From UBA10908 sp964608965 (GTDB taxonomy: Bacteria > Bacillota > Clostridia > Peptostreptococcales > Anaerovoracaceae), in NCBI GenBank assembly GCA_964608965.1, contig CAZSPZ010000023.1, forward strand, positions 1 to 27,897: 27,897 bases of DNA, in the 5' to 3' direction. A model generated the notes under the pieces. It was not told where the DNA came from. It did no database searches and saw only the letters and a program-made list of their open reading frames with translations. Both the position numbers and the translations under genes were made by a program. This document shows positions 6,190-14,756 of the stretch, piece by piece; positions within the stretch are counted from its first letter, which is position 1, and each line of letters opens with the position of its first letter.

Positions 6190-7470
6190 ATGAAACTAGA
6201 GCTAGGCTATATTCCAATCGAGGACATTCAGTTTGGTCCTCAATCAAAAGTAGACAATAAAATTCTTTATGTTAACAAAGAAGAGCTGAAAGCGTTACTC
6301 CTGGAGGATGAAGTCATTCAATCCATCGAGATGGAAATCGCAAAACCCGGTGAATCCGTTCGAATCACACCGGTAAAAGATGTCGTGGAGCCTCGTGTAA
6401 AAGTAAGCGGCGATGGGGGTGTCTTCCCCGGCTGGATGACAAAAGTCCGAACGGTAGGCTCCGGTCGAACCAATGTTTTAAAAGGAGCCGCTGTGGTAAC
6501 GACCGGAAAAGTTGTGGGTTTTCAGGAAGGCATTATCGATATGTCCGGAGAAGGGGCAAAGTACACTCCATTTTCAAAGCTGAACAACCTTGTAATCATT
6601 ATAGAACCAGTCGAAACAGCAAAAGCGCACGTTTACGAAAAGTCAATGCGTCTGGCCGGACTTAAGGCAGCGGAATATTTAGGAAAACTGTCCAAGGATT
6701 TAATTGCCAAGGATGTCGCTACATACGAAACCACATCCATCGCCGAAAGCATTAAAAAGTATCCGGATTTACCTAAAGTAGGCTATGTTCTGATGCTGCA
6801 GAGCCAGGGTCTCTTACACGATACATACGTGTATGGAGTCGATGCCAAGCAGATTCTTCCGACATTGATCAATCCGACCGAATTGATGGATGGGGCTATT
6901 ATCAGCGGCAATTGCGTTTCCGCGTGCGACAAGAATACCACATATCACCACCTGAATAATCCTGTGATTCAGGACTTATTCGCAGAACACGGCAAGACGC
7001 TGAACTTTGCGGCTATGATGATTACGAACGAGAATGTATATCTGGCAGATAAGGAAAGGTCCTCGGATAGGACTGCCGAACTCTGCGAATACTTAGGTTT
7101 GGACGGTGTGATCATTTCTCAGGAAGGTTTCGGCAATCCTGATACGGATTTGATTATGAACTGCAAAAAAATTGAGGCAAAAGGTATAAAAACTGTTATT
7201 ATTACAGATGAATACGCAGGGCAAGACGGAGCTTCTCAATCTTTGGCTGATGCGGACGCCGCGGCAGATGCTGTTGTTACAGGCGGAAATGCCAATATGG
7301 TCATTCACTTGCCGGCCATGGACAAAACAATCGGCCATATCGACAGAGTGGATCATATTGCCGGAGGATGGTCGGGATCTTTGCAGGAAGACGGAACCAT
7401 CATCGCCGAATTGCAAGTAATTACCGGTGCGACAAACGAGATGGGCTTTAATACGCTCAGTGCCAGATAG
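6190..7470 (+). CDS. grdE: Glycine reductase component B, alpha/beta proprotein
   Basis: GrdE is the 426-residue precursor of the substrate-binding subunits of protein B. It is cleaved in front of a cysteine that becomes a pyruvoyl group, which binds glycine as a Schiff base. The site is visible as SGN-CVSACDK, with the cysteine at residue 242. The N terminus MKLELGYIPIEDIQFG and the C-terminal region SGSLQEDGTIIAELQVITGATNEMG fit glycine-specific GrdE. The ribosome binding site AAGGAGG precedes ATG 6190. The gene stops at TAG (7468-7470), which overlaps the grdB ribosome binding site and is in frame with the grdB ATG 12 nt later with no other stop between. Confidence 0.96.
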   Translation: MKLELGYIPIEDIQFGPQSKVDNKILYVNKEELKALLLEDEVIQSIEMEIAKPGESVRITPVKDVVEPRVKVSGDGGVFPGWMTKVRTVGSGRTNVLKGAAVVTTGKVVGFQEGIIDMSGEGAKYTPFSKLNNLVIIIEPVETAKAHVYEKSMRLAGLKAAEYLGKLSKDLIAKDVATYETTSIAESIKKYPDLPKVGYVLMLQSQGLLHDTYVYGVDAKQILPTLINPTELMDGAIISGNCVSACDKNTTYHHLNNPVIQDLFAEHGKTLNFAAMMITNENVYLADKERSSDRTAELCEYLGLDGVIISQEGFGNPDTDLIMNCKKIEAKGIKTVIITDEYAGQDGASQSLADADAAADAVVTGGNANMVIHLPAMDKTIGHIDRVDHIAGGWSGSLQEDGTIIAELQVITGATNEMGFNTLSAR

Positions 7471-7479
7471 GAGGAGAAC

Positions 7480-8787
7480 ATGAGTAAAATTAAGGTAGTT
7501 CATTACATCAATCAATTCTTCGCCCAAATCGGCGGAGAGGAAAAAGCAAATATCCCTGCGGAGTTAAGAAAAGGTTTTGTCGGTCCGGGAATGGCTTTTA
7601 ACGCTGCTTTCGGCGAAGAAGCCGAAATCATCGCCACTGTCATTTGCGGAGATTCCTATTTTAACGAAAACCTTGAAACGGCAAAAAAGACGATTCTGGA
7701 TATGATTGCGTCCCAGCAGCCGGATTTAGTCGTCTGCGGCCCGGCATTTAATGCGGGACGGTATGGCGTAGCCTGCGCAACAGTTGCTTCCGCAGTAAAA
7801 GAAGAACTTGGTATTCCCGGAATAACCGGCATGTACGAGGAAAATCCCGGCGTTGATATGTTCAAATCCAAAACATACATTGTTTCCACAAAGGATAACG
7901 CTGCCGGCATGAGAGACGCTGTGGAAAAAATGGCGCCGCTTGCTTTAAAGCTGGCAAGAGGAGAGGCTGTGGGTACTGCCGCCGAAGAAGGTTATATACC
8001 GCAAGGGATCCGCAAAAATTTCTTTGAAAAAGAACGTGGTTCAAAGCGTGCGGTAAATATGCTGCTTAAAAAGCTTGCCGGAGAACCTTATGAAACAGAA
8101 TTTCCTATGCCGAATTTCGACAGAGTAACGCCAAATGCGGCTGTTGTGGACATAACAAAAGCAAAGATTGCTCTTGTCACTTCGGGAGGAATCGTACCCA
8201 AAGGAAATCCGGATCACATTGAATCTTCTTCGGCTTCCAAATTCGGTAAATACGACATTCAAGGGGTGGAAAATCTTACCGAAGCGACGTATGAAACCGC
8301 TCACGGCGGATATGATCCCGTGTATGCAAACGCCGATGCGGACAGAGTGCTGCCTGTCGATGTGCTTCGCGAGTTTGAAAAAGCCGGGAAAATCGGCAGT
8401 TTAAGCAGATATTTTTATTCCACGGTCGGAAACGGAACCGCTGTTGCCTCAGCGAAGAAATTTGCGACGGAATTCAGCAAGGAGTTAGTGGCCGACGGTA
8501 TACAAGCAGTCATTTTAACCTCCACCTGAGGAACCTGTACACGTTGCGGTGCAACAATGGTGAAAGAAATCGAACGTGCCGGCATTCCGGTGGTTCATAT
8601 GTGTACAGTCGTTCCCATTTCCTTGACGGTAGGCGCAAACAGAATCGTACCGACCGTGGCGATTCCGCATCCTTTGGGCAATCCGTCACTGTCTATGGAA
8701 GAAGAAATGGCCATCAGGAGAAATCTTCTTACGAAGGCATTGAAGGCTTTGTCTACCCCGGTGGACGGACAGACAGTATTTGAATAA
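7480..8787 (+). CDS. grdB: Glycine reductase component B, gamma subunit (selenoprotein)
   Basis: GrdB carries the selenocysteine that attacks the carbon of pyruvoyl-bound glycine, releasing ammonia and passing a carboxymethyl group to GrdA. The frame is interrupted by TGA at 8527-8529, residue 350, in the context TST-U-GTCTRCG, the known GrdB active site. It continues without a break to TAA at 8785-8787, giving 435 residues. Two separate genes are unlikely because the downstream part (MVKEIERAGIPVVHMCTVVP) has no ribosome binding site and is the normal GrdB C terminus. A hairpin with a GG-starting loop follows the UGA at 8543-8555. Confidence 0.97.
8543..8555 (+). promoter_or_regulatory. SECIS-like hairpin in grdB
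   Basis: GTTGC (8543-8547) and GCAAC (8551-8555) pair around a GGT loop. The loop begins 18 nt after the UGA and has G in its first two positions, as in bacterial SECIS elements. Confidence 0.55.
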
Positions 8788-8807
8788 CATTTAAGGGGGA
8801 AAGACTT

Positions 8808-9746
8808 ATGAGCAAACTATATGATTTAATTATTATCGGAGCCGGTCCGGCAGGGCTTGCGGCCGGCCTTTATGCCGGCAGGGGAAGACTGTCCACGCTT
8901 ATCATCGAAAAAGAAAAAGACGGCGGGCAAATCGTACAAACCGCAGAAATAGAGAATTATCCGGGATCAATCGAAGAAGAAACCGGACCTTCTCTTGTCG
9001 CGCGCTTTTCTAAGCAGGCAGAAAAATTCGGCGCGGAAAAAGTGATGGATACGGTTGTGGACGTGGAATTGGAAGGCCCAATCAAAACCGTAATCGGACA
9101 AAAGGAAAAATATCAGGCAAAGAGTGTCATTATTGCGACAGGGGCCTATCCCATGAGAATCGGCTGCCCCGGCGAAACCGAATTTACAGGAAAGGGCGTA
9201 TCCTATTGCGCTACATGTGATGCCGCCTTTTTTGAAGATTTCGAAGTCTTTGTCGTAGGCGGTGGCGATGCTGCCGTCGAAGAAGCAATGTATTTGACTA
9301 AATTCGCCCGAAAGGTTACCATTATCCACAGAAGAGATGAACTGCGGGCTGTTAAGTCCATTCAAGAAAAGGCTTTTAAGACAAAAAACCTTGAATTTAT
9401 GTGGAACTCTGTAGTCAAAGAATTGTCGGGCGACGGACTTTTGTCCCGCATGGTTGTCGAAGATACGAAGACCGGCGAAAGACGCGAAATTCTTGCCGAC
9501 GAAAACGACGGCCTCTTCGGTGTATTCGTCTTTATCGGATATAAACCCAACACCGCGCTCTTCGAAGGAAAATTAGCCTTGGAAAATGGATATATCAAGA
9601 CGGACGACGATATGCAAACTGAAATCCCGGGTGTTTTCGCCGCAGGCGATCTTCGGATCAAAAGTTTGAGACAAGTCGTAACCGCAGCGGCGGACGGCGC
9701 GATTGCGGCACATCAGGCGGGAAAGTATATTGAAAGTTTAGAATAG
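8808..9746 (+). CDS. trxB: Thioredoxin reductase
   Basis: This flavoprotein passes NADPH electrons to the thioredoxin encoded next to it, which in turn reduces the oxidised GrdA selenoprotein. The 312 residues show the FAD-binding GAGPAG (11-16), the redox pair CATC (Cys134, Cys137), the NAD(P)-binding VVGGGDAAVEEA and the C-terminal FAD motif PGVFAAGDLR. It is a low-molecular-weight, bacterial-type enzyme. ATG 8808 follows AAGGGGGAAAG. It ends in TAG, 13 nt before trxA and not in frame with it. Confidence 0.95.
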   Translation: MSKLYDLIIIGAGPAGLAAGLYAGRGRLSTLIIEKEKDGGQIVQTAEIENYPGSIEEETGPSLVARFSKQAEKFGAEKVMDTVVDVELEGPIKTVIGQKEKYQAKSVIIATGAYPMRIGCPGETEFTGKGVSYCATCDAAFFEDFEVFVVGGGDAAVEEAMYLTKFARKVTIIHRRDELRAVKSIQEKAFKTKNLEFMWNSVVKELSGDGLLSRMVVEDTKTGERREILADENDGLFGVFVFIGYKPNTALFEGKLALENGYIKTDDDMQTEIPGVFAAGDLRIKSLRQVVTAAADGAIAAHQAGKYIESLE

Positions 9747-9759
9747 CAGAGAGGATTTT

Positions 9760-10080
9760 ATGATGTTGGAAGTCAACAAAGAGACATTCGAAGAAGAAGT
9801 ATTAAAGGCAGAGGGTTATGTTTTGTGTGATTTTTTCGGCGACGGCTGTGTGCCTTGCGAAGCGTTAATGCCGCATATTCACGGTTTTGCCGAAAAATAC
9901 GGGGATAAGATTAAATTTGTCAGCCTTAACACGACAAAAGCCAGACGTCTTGCGATAGGTCAGCAGGTTTTGGGCCTTCCCACCATCGTTATATACAAAG
10001 GCGGCGCAAAAGTGGAAGAGTTGATTAAAGACGACGCCACTGCCTCTAATGTAGAAGCGATGATTCAAAAGTATATTTAG
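9760..10080 (+). CDS. trxA: Thioredoxin with CVPC active site (glycine reductase electron donor)
   Basis: This 106-residue thioredoxin-fold protein has the active site GDGCVPCEAL (Cys30, Cys33) in place of the classical WCGPC. The cis-proline region is LGLPTIVIYKGG. Thioredoxins of amino-acid-fermenting anaerobes with a CVPC-type site are known to work with glycine reductase. Its place between trxB and grdA supports that role. Two adjacent ATG codons (9760, 9763) could start it. It ends in TAG. Confidence 0.92.
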   Translation: MMLEVNKETFEEEVLKAEGYVLCDFFGDGCVPCEALMPHIHGFAEKYGDKIKFVSLNTTKARRLAIGQQVLGLPTIVIYKGGAKVEELIKDDATASNVEAMIQKYI

Positions 10081-10134
10081 GTTTATCCCGCAACGTCGGT
10101 ATAAATATATTATGCAAACAAAGGAGGAATGAAT

Positions 10135-10605
10135 ATGGCCATTTTACAAGGTAAAAAGGCAATCATCATCGGAGATCGCGATGGCATTCCGGGTCCTGCG
10201 ATTGCTGCGTGTGTCGAATCTGCCGGAGCAGAAGTCATCTTTTCTTCGACAGAATGCTTTGTCTGAACCGCAGCAGGAGCCATGGACCTGGAAAACCAAA
10301 AAAGAGTCAAGGAAATTGCCGAACAATACGGCCCCGAAAATGTAGTAGTGATCCTCGGAGCATCCGAGGGCGAAGCTGCAGGTTTGGCGGCAGAGACTGT
10401 AACGGCAGGCGACCCGACTTATGCAGGCCCGTTGGCGGGAGTCCAGTTAGGACTCAGCGTTTATCACATTTGTGAACCCGAAGTCAAAGACGAAGTGGAT
10501 GCGAGCATCTACGATGAACAGGTCAGTATGATGGAAATGGTGCTGGACGTAGACGATATCATCAAAGAGATGTCAGCTATCAGAGAACAGTACGGTAAAT
10601 TCTAA
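10135..10605 (+). CDS. grdA: Glycine reductase complex selenoprotein A
   Basis: GrdA receives the carboxymethyl group on selenocysteine and passes an acetyl group to the C component, becoming oxidised and then reduced by thioredoxin. The start is ATG 10135 behind AAGGAGG. TGA at 10264-10266 is residue 44 in CFV-U-TAAGAMDLENQ, the invariant GrdA active site with Cys41. The full length is 156 residues, normal for GrdA. The N-terminal part (ILQGKKAIIIGDRDGIPGPA) is separated from the remainder only by the UGA. A short CAGG/CCTG pairing after the UGA may be part of its SECIS, but that is weak. Confidence 0.97.
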
Positions 10606-10621
10606 AGTTTGCGATCTGAAA

Positions 10622-10644
10622 AAGGGGTGGTTTTGCCACCCCTT
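10622..10644 (+). other. Hairpin between grdA and the grdCD fusion gene
   Basis: AAGGGGTGG and CCACCCCTT form a perfect 9-bp stem around TTTTG. No T run follows, so it is not a standard terminator. It may protect the upstream selenoprotein mRNA after processing or slow polymerase. Confidence 0.6.
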
Positions 10645-10670
10645 ACACATCATGAAAGGAATTTTTTCAC

Positions 10671-13193
10671 ATGAGTAACAGTGTTTTAAAAGGAACCGGT
10701 TATATCCTGGTTCATGTTCCGGGAATGGTCATGCACCACGGAACGACCCAGACTACCGAGAAAATCGTCAACCCGGATTCCGAATATTTAAAAGAAATGC
10801 CAAAACATATGAGGTCGTATCAAGAATGTTTGGCCTATCCTCCCAATCAAACATATATAGGCAATTTGGCTATCGAAGACCTCGGTGCAATCCCGGAGCC
10901 TTGGGCGGATAAAAAAGTAGATCATCCCCAACGAAGCGGTCCTTTCGGCGAAATGATGCCCGAAGATGAATTTGTAGTGCTCATGCAGATTTGTGATGCT
11001 TTTGATTTGGTTCATTTAAATAAGACCTTCGTGGAAAGCGTCAAGCCCAAACTGGAAGCGCACCCCCTGATAACGCAATCGATGCTGGCATTGATTAAAG
11101 AGGGAACCGATCCGGAGGAAATACGGCGTTTTGTCGAAGAAGAGCATGCAGAACCTCTTATCGTGGATGATAAGCTTGTCGGATATGTCAAAAAAGCTCA
11201 CGATGTGGATGTGAACTTGAACGCGCATGTCATTTTTGAGAATCTTGTTTCCAAGGCTTCGGAAGTGCTGTCCATTTTGCATTTAATAAAAAATGCCGGC
11301 ATAAGCCCGTTGGATGTGGATTATGTAATAGATTGCAGCGAAGAAGCGTGCGGAGATATGAACCAGCGGGGCGGCGGTAATTTTGCCAAGGCTTCGGCGG
11401 AAATTGCCGGCCTTTTAAACGCCACCGGATCTGATACCCGTGGTTTTTGTGCCGGACCTGCCCACGCCATTGTGGAGGCGGCTGCTTTGGTAAAATCCGG
11501 TGCTTTCCGCAATGTTGTGGTTGCCGGAGGCGGTTGCACCGCAAAACTTGGAATGAATGGCAAAGACCATGTAAAAAAGGGTCTTCCTGTTTTGGAAGAC
11601 TGCCTGGGTGGCTTTGCGGTTCTTGTTTCTGAAAACGACGGCGCCAGCCCCGAGTTTAATTTGGGTGTTTTGGGGCGGCATACAGTGGGTACGGGTTCAT
11701 CTCCCCAGGCTGTCATCGAGTCTTTGGTCACAAACCCACTGGATGGGGCGGGCTTAAAGATCACCGATGTGGACAAGTATTCCCCGGAAATGCAAAACCC
11801 GGATATCACGAAGCCCGCGGGCGCCGGCGATGTGCCGGAATCCAACTATAAAATGATTGCCGCGTTGGGTGTTAAACTTGGACAATTGGAGCGAACGGAT
11901 ATTCCCGGTTTTGTTAAGAAACATGGATTAAGAGGGTTTGCCCCTACACAGGGACATATTCCTTCGGGCGTTCCGTATTTGGGCTTTGCAAGAGAAAGTA
12001 TCATGAGCGGAAAAACAAAGAACGCTATGATCATTGGCAAAGGCTCCTTATTCCTGGGGCGCATGACAAACCAGTTCGATGGTATATCCTTCCTTGTTCA
12101 AGCCAACACAAAGGCAAGTGAACTTTCGCAGCCAACGACTTCGGCCGCCGTTATAAAGATGCCTGTCATCGGTGTCGCTGCCGAAGGAACAGAGCTTGGT
12201 GCGGAAAATGTGCGTCTGGCTATCGCCATGGCTGAAAAACGCGGATTTAAGGCCGTCATCGTAGATGGCGAGCAATGTCACCTCAAAATGGAAAAAATGC
12301 TCTCCGACGGCGAAATTGACGCCGCAGTAACGTCCCATTACCCGTTCCCCATAGGCGTATCAACCGTAGGCAGAGTCATCACCCCGGCGCAAGGCAAAGA
12401 AATGTTTTTAGCCACAACCACCGGTACCTCCTCCACAGACAGAGTCGAAGGAATGGTAAAAAATGCAATGTACGGAATCATTGCGGCAAAAGCTTCCGGC
12501 GTAGAGGATCCCACTCTTGGAATTGCGAATATCGACGGCGCAAGACAGTGCGAAAGAGCACTGCTTGAATTAGCGGCGAAAGGGTATCCGATAAAATTCG
12601 CGGAATCTTCCAGAGCGGATGGCGGGCTTGTCATGAGAGGTAATGATTTACTTCAAGCTTCGGCAGATGTCATGGTCATGGATCCGTTGACGGGGAATTT
12701 GATGATGAAGATGTTTTCCGCCTACACGACCGGAGGAAGTTTTGAGTCCACCGGATACGGATATGGCCCCGGTATCGGGGAAAACTACAACAAACTGGTC
12801 CTGATCATATCCCGAGCATCCGGAGCGCCCGTCATCGCAAACGCCATCGAATATGCCACGCAGTTAGTAAAAAACGATGTGCAGAAAATTGCGAAAGCGG
12901 AATTTGCAAAAGCAAACAAAGCAGGGCTTGCGGATATTTTAAAATCTGTACGTGAAGCAAATCAAAAAAGTGAAAACACGACATCCAAAGCAGTCGCACC
13001 GGCCAAAGAAACCTGCACGGAAGAAATTCATGGCATCGAAGTGATGGATTTAGACGAAGCGGTTCTTGTTCTGTGGGAGTCGGGTATTTATGCAGAGCCA
13101 GGTATGGGCTGTACCGGACCGGTCGTGATGATCAATGATTCAAATTCACAAAAGGCAAAAGCTGCGCTTAAAGAAAAAGGCTATATAAAATAA
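10671..13193 (+). CDS. grdC-grdD: Glycine reductase component C as a single GrdC-GrdD fusion
   Basis: Component C takes the acetyl group from GrdA as an acetyl thioester and releases acetyl phosphate. It is normally two proteins: GrdC (about 510 residues, ketoacyl synthase-like) and GrdD (about 390 residues, PlsX-like). Here one 840-residue frame carries both. Residues 1 to about 475 are GrdC (PGMVMHHGTTQT, CSEEACGDMNQRGGGNFAK, GFCAGPAHAIVEAA, GRMTNQFDGISF). A linker of about 20 residues rich in Ser/Thr/Ala follows. About 495 to 840 is GrdD (RVITPAQGKEMFLATTTGTSSTDR, YGPGIGENYNKL). The GrdD active cysteine is at about 814 in GMGCTGPVV. The usual GrdD N-terminal segment seems shortened. There is no frameshift sign at the join. 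Confidence 0.93.
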   Translation: MSNSVLKGTGYILVHVPGMVMHHGTTQTTEKIVNPDSEYLKEMPKHMRSYQECLAYPPNQTYIGNLAIEDLGAIPEPWADKKVDHPQRSGPFGEMMPEDEFVVLMQICDAFDLVHLNKTFVESVKPKLEAHPLITQSMLALIKEGTDPEEIRRFVEEEHAEPLIVDDKLVGYVKKAHDVDVNLNAHVIFENLVSKASEVLSILHLIKNAGISPLDVDYVIDCSEEACGDMNQRGGGNFAKASAEIAGLLNATGSDTRGFCAGPAHAIVEAAALVKSGAFRNVVVAGGGCTAKLGMNGKDHVKKGLPVLEDCLGGFAVLVSENDGASPEFNLGVLGRHTVGTGSSPQAVIESLVTNPLDGAGLKITDVDKYSPEMQNPDITKPAGAGDVPESNYKMIAALGVKLGQLERTDIPGFVKKHGLRGFAPTQGHIPSGVPYLGFARESIMSGKTKNAMIIGKGSLFLGRMTNQFDGISFLVQANTKASELSQPTTSAAVIKMPVIGVAAEGTELGAENVRLAIAMAEKRGFKAVIVDGEQCHLKMEKMLSDGEIDAAVTSHYPFPIGVSTVGRVITPAQGKEMFLATTTGTSSTDRVEGMVKNAMYGIIAAKASGVEDPTLGIANIDGARQCERALLELAAKGYPIKFAESSRADGGLVMRGNDLLQASADVMVMDPLTGNLMMKMFSAYTTGGSFESTGYGYGPGIGENYNKLVLIISRASGAPVIANAIEYATQLVKNDVQKIAKAEFAKANKAGLADILKSVREANQKSENTTSKAVAPAKETCTEEIHGIEVMDLDEAVLVLWESGIYAEPGMGCTGPVVMINDSNSQKAKAALKEKGYIK

Positions 13194-13247
13194 AGAGCCG
13201 GGAATCATAAAAGCAACTTTAAATCACAAATTTAAACTGTTTAAAAA

Positions 13248-13275
13248 CAAGAGCCGATCGGAAGATCGGCTCTTG
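13248..13275 (+). other. Strong hairpin after the glycine reductase operon
   Basis: CAAGAGCCGATC and GATCGGCTCTTG form a perfect 12-bp stem with loop GGAA. It should end or protect the operon transcript, but the bases after it (ACATTGC) are not a T run. Its last three bases are the first half of the -35 element of the next promoter. Confidence 0.7.
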
Positions 13276-13300
13276 ACATTGCAAAGCAAGCAACTATAAT
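13273..13300 (+). promoter_or_regulatory. Near-consensus sigma-A promoter for thiT
   Basis: A perfect TTGACA (13273-13278) and a perfect TATAAT (13295-13300) are separated by 16 bp, about 15 bp before the TPP riboswitch. Confidence 0.85.
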
Positions 13301-13315
13301 GAAAGAGACATAAAA

Positions 13316-13393
13316 ACAGGGGTGCCGCCACGCGGCTGAGATTACACTCTTTAAACCTGATCCGGTTCATACCGGCGTAGGGAGCATATCTGT
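13316..13393 (+). promoter_or_regulatory. TPP riboswitch (THI element)
   Basis: The conserved segments appear in order: GGGGTGCC, CGGCTGAGATTACAC, ACCTGATCCGGTTCATACC and GCGTAGGGAGC, closed by ACAG/CTGT. The next gene is a thiamine transporter. A terminator at 13426-13455 lies between aptamer and gene, so thiamine pyrophosphate should switch the gene off. Confidence 0.96.
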
Positions 13394-13425
13394 CGGACTA
13401 TCTTATGATAATTCGTTACATTACG

Positions 13426-13455
13426 TGTGCACCTTCCGGTGCGCATTTTGTTTTT
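13426..13455 (+). terminator. TPP riboswitch expression-platform terminator
   Basis: TGTGCACC (13426-13433) pairs with GGTGCGCA (13438-13445) around TTCC, with one G-U pair, followed by TTTTGTTTTT. It sits 30 bp before the thiT start. Confidence 0.85.
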
Positions 13456-13485
13456 ATGTACAACAATAACAAGGAGGCTCATAAT

Positions 13486-14076
13486 ATGAGTACAAGTGAT
13501 TCAAAGGTACGTATACTGGCAGAATGCGCAATATTAATTGCGATCGGAACGGTCTTGGCGCAAATTCAGATTTTTCGGATGCCAAACGGCGGATCTGTAA
13601 CGGCTGTTTCCATGTTGCCGTTCATTCTGATCTCTTTCAGACACGGCACGAGGTGGGGTTTGTTGGCGGGGTTTGCCAATAGTTTGCTTCAAATGCTGCT
13701 TGGAGGCCTATACGCGCCACCCGCAGGGACAGCGACAGCTATGGCAGGTGCAATTCTTTTAGACTATGTGTTGGCTTTTACGCTGCTTGGCCTGGCCGAA
13801 ATGTTTTCAAGGCCTTTCGGAGAAAAACGTCGATTGGCAGGCGTGATTGCCGGAACTTTTTCGGTATGCTTTATTCGGTTCATCTGTTCTTTTGTATCGG
13901 GATTTTTGATATGGGGGTCTTTAACCGAAGACGGGATGGGTGCTGTCATATTTTCTTTGGGGTATAACGCCAGCTATATGGTACCCGAAACCGCACTGAC
14001 CGTAGTTGCAGCTTTTGCCTTATATAAAAAGGCGCCGTCTCTTATGGATAAGCAGCATTTTATAGGAAAAAACTGA
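13486..14076 (+). CDS. thiT: Thiamine ECF transporter substrate-binding subunit
   Basis: ThiT is the membrane S component that binds thiamine and works with a shared energy-coupling module not seen here. The 196 residues form about six hydrophobic segments. ThiT-like features are MLPFILISFRHGTRWGLLAGF, the loop GLYAPPAGTATAMAGAILLDYVLAF and the C-terminal GYNASYMVPE. The start is ATG 13486 behind AAGGAGG (13471-13477). The frame is open back to 13405, but that part overlaps the riboswitch terminator and has no ribosome binding site. The TPP riboswitch strongly supports the substrate. Confidence 0.94.
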   Translation: MSTSDSKVRILAECAILIAIGTVLAQIQIFRMPNGGSVTAVSMLPFILISFRHGTRWGLLAGFANSLLQMLLGGLYAPPAGTATAMAGAILLDYVLAFTLLGLAEMFSRPFGEKRRLAGVIAGTFSVCFIRFICSFVSGFLIWGSLTEDGMGAVIFSLGYNASYMVPETALTVVAAFALYKKAPSLMDKQHFIGKN

Positions 14077-14173
14077 AGGACAGCACGAACGGAATACATT
14101 GATAAAAAACTTTCGCAAAGGCTTGGAAATGAGCGGTTCACCGAATATCAAAGCCTGATTCGGAGGTATAAAA

Positions 14174-14677
14174 ATGGATTATCAGCAAATATTAAATTTT
14201 TTGGATCAATACGGGATGGTTGTGATATTCATTGTTGTTTTTTTAGAATATCTTAACCTTCCCGGCTTTCCGGCCGGAATTATATTGCCCGCCACCGGTG
14301 TTTGGCTTTCGTATTCAGGCGGAAATATTTTTCTTGCTTTCATTCTTTCCGAGATAGCCGGGCTTATCGGCAGCATTGTTCTATATGCAATCGGATACTT
14401 GGGGCAGGATGTAATCCTTTCAAAAATCATGGCAAAGAACGGCCGCTTAGGTCAAAAACTGGCCTATTATGAGTCGAAAATGCTCAAACGCGCCAAAGAG
14501 ACAATTTTCCTGTCGAAATTAATTCCCGTCGTAAGGACGCTTATCTGTTTCCCCGCAGGGGCCGCAAAAGTAAAAATGAAGGATTACATTGTGGCGTCTT
14601 TGGCCGGTATCGCCATTTGGAATGGCGTGCTCATCGCTGCAGGTTACTACTTTGGCTATAGTTTTTTCAGCGCATAA
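14174..14677 (+). CDS. DedA / SNARE-associated family membrane protein
   Basis: This 167-residue membrane protein has four or five hydrophobic stretches. It has the DedA pattern FLEYLNLPGFPAGIILPATG near the N terminus and FLSKLIPVVRTLICFPAGAAKVKMKDYI in the second half, matching the conserved F-x-R-x-x-P-x-x-R/G-G region. DedA proteins are proton-dependent flippases or transporters, including undecaprenyl phosphate and phospholipid translocases. The lipid used here cannot be told. The ribosome binding site is CGGAGG. In the 97-bp gap after thiT, CCGAAT...ATTCGG and AGGCTT...AAGCCT can form small alternative hairpins near that site. Confidence 0.9.
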   Translation: MDYQQILNFLDQYGMVVIFIVVFLEYLNLPGFPAGIILPATGVWLSYSGGNIFLAFILSEIAGLIGSIVLYAIGYLGQDVILSKIMAKNGRLGQKLAYYESKMLKRAKETIFLSKLIPVVRTLICFPAGAAKVKMKDYIVASLAGIAIWNGVLIAAGYYFGYSFFSA

Positions 14678-14756
14678 AAAAGTCGCATTAGACACACTAC
14701 CCCACAGTTGATATACTCGATTGTAACAGATGCAATGTAGGTGAAAGGGGAATGCC

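Noticed and set aside
8544..8787. Separate small gene downstream of the grdB UGA
   Set aside because: It has no ribosome binding site and is the normal C terminus of GrdB, joined through Sec350.
10282..10605. Separate gene starting at an internal Met of grdA
   Set aside because: It is GrdA after Sec44; the true start is ATG 10135 with a strong AAGGAGG.
13405..13485. An N-terminally longer ThiT starting at 13405
   Set aside because: That stretch overlaps the riboswitch terminator and has no ribosome binding site, while ATG 13486 has AAGGAGG.
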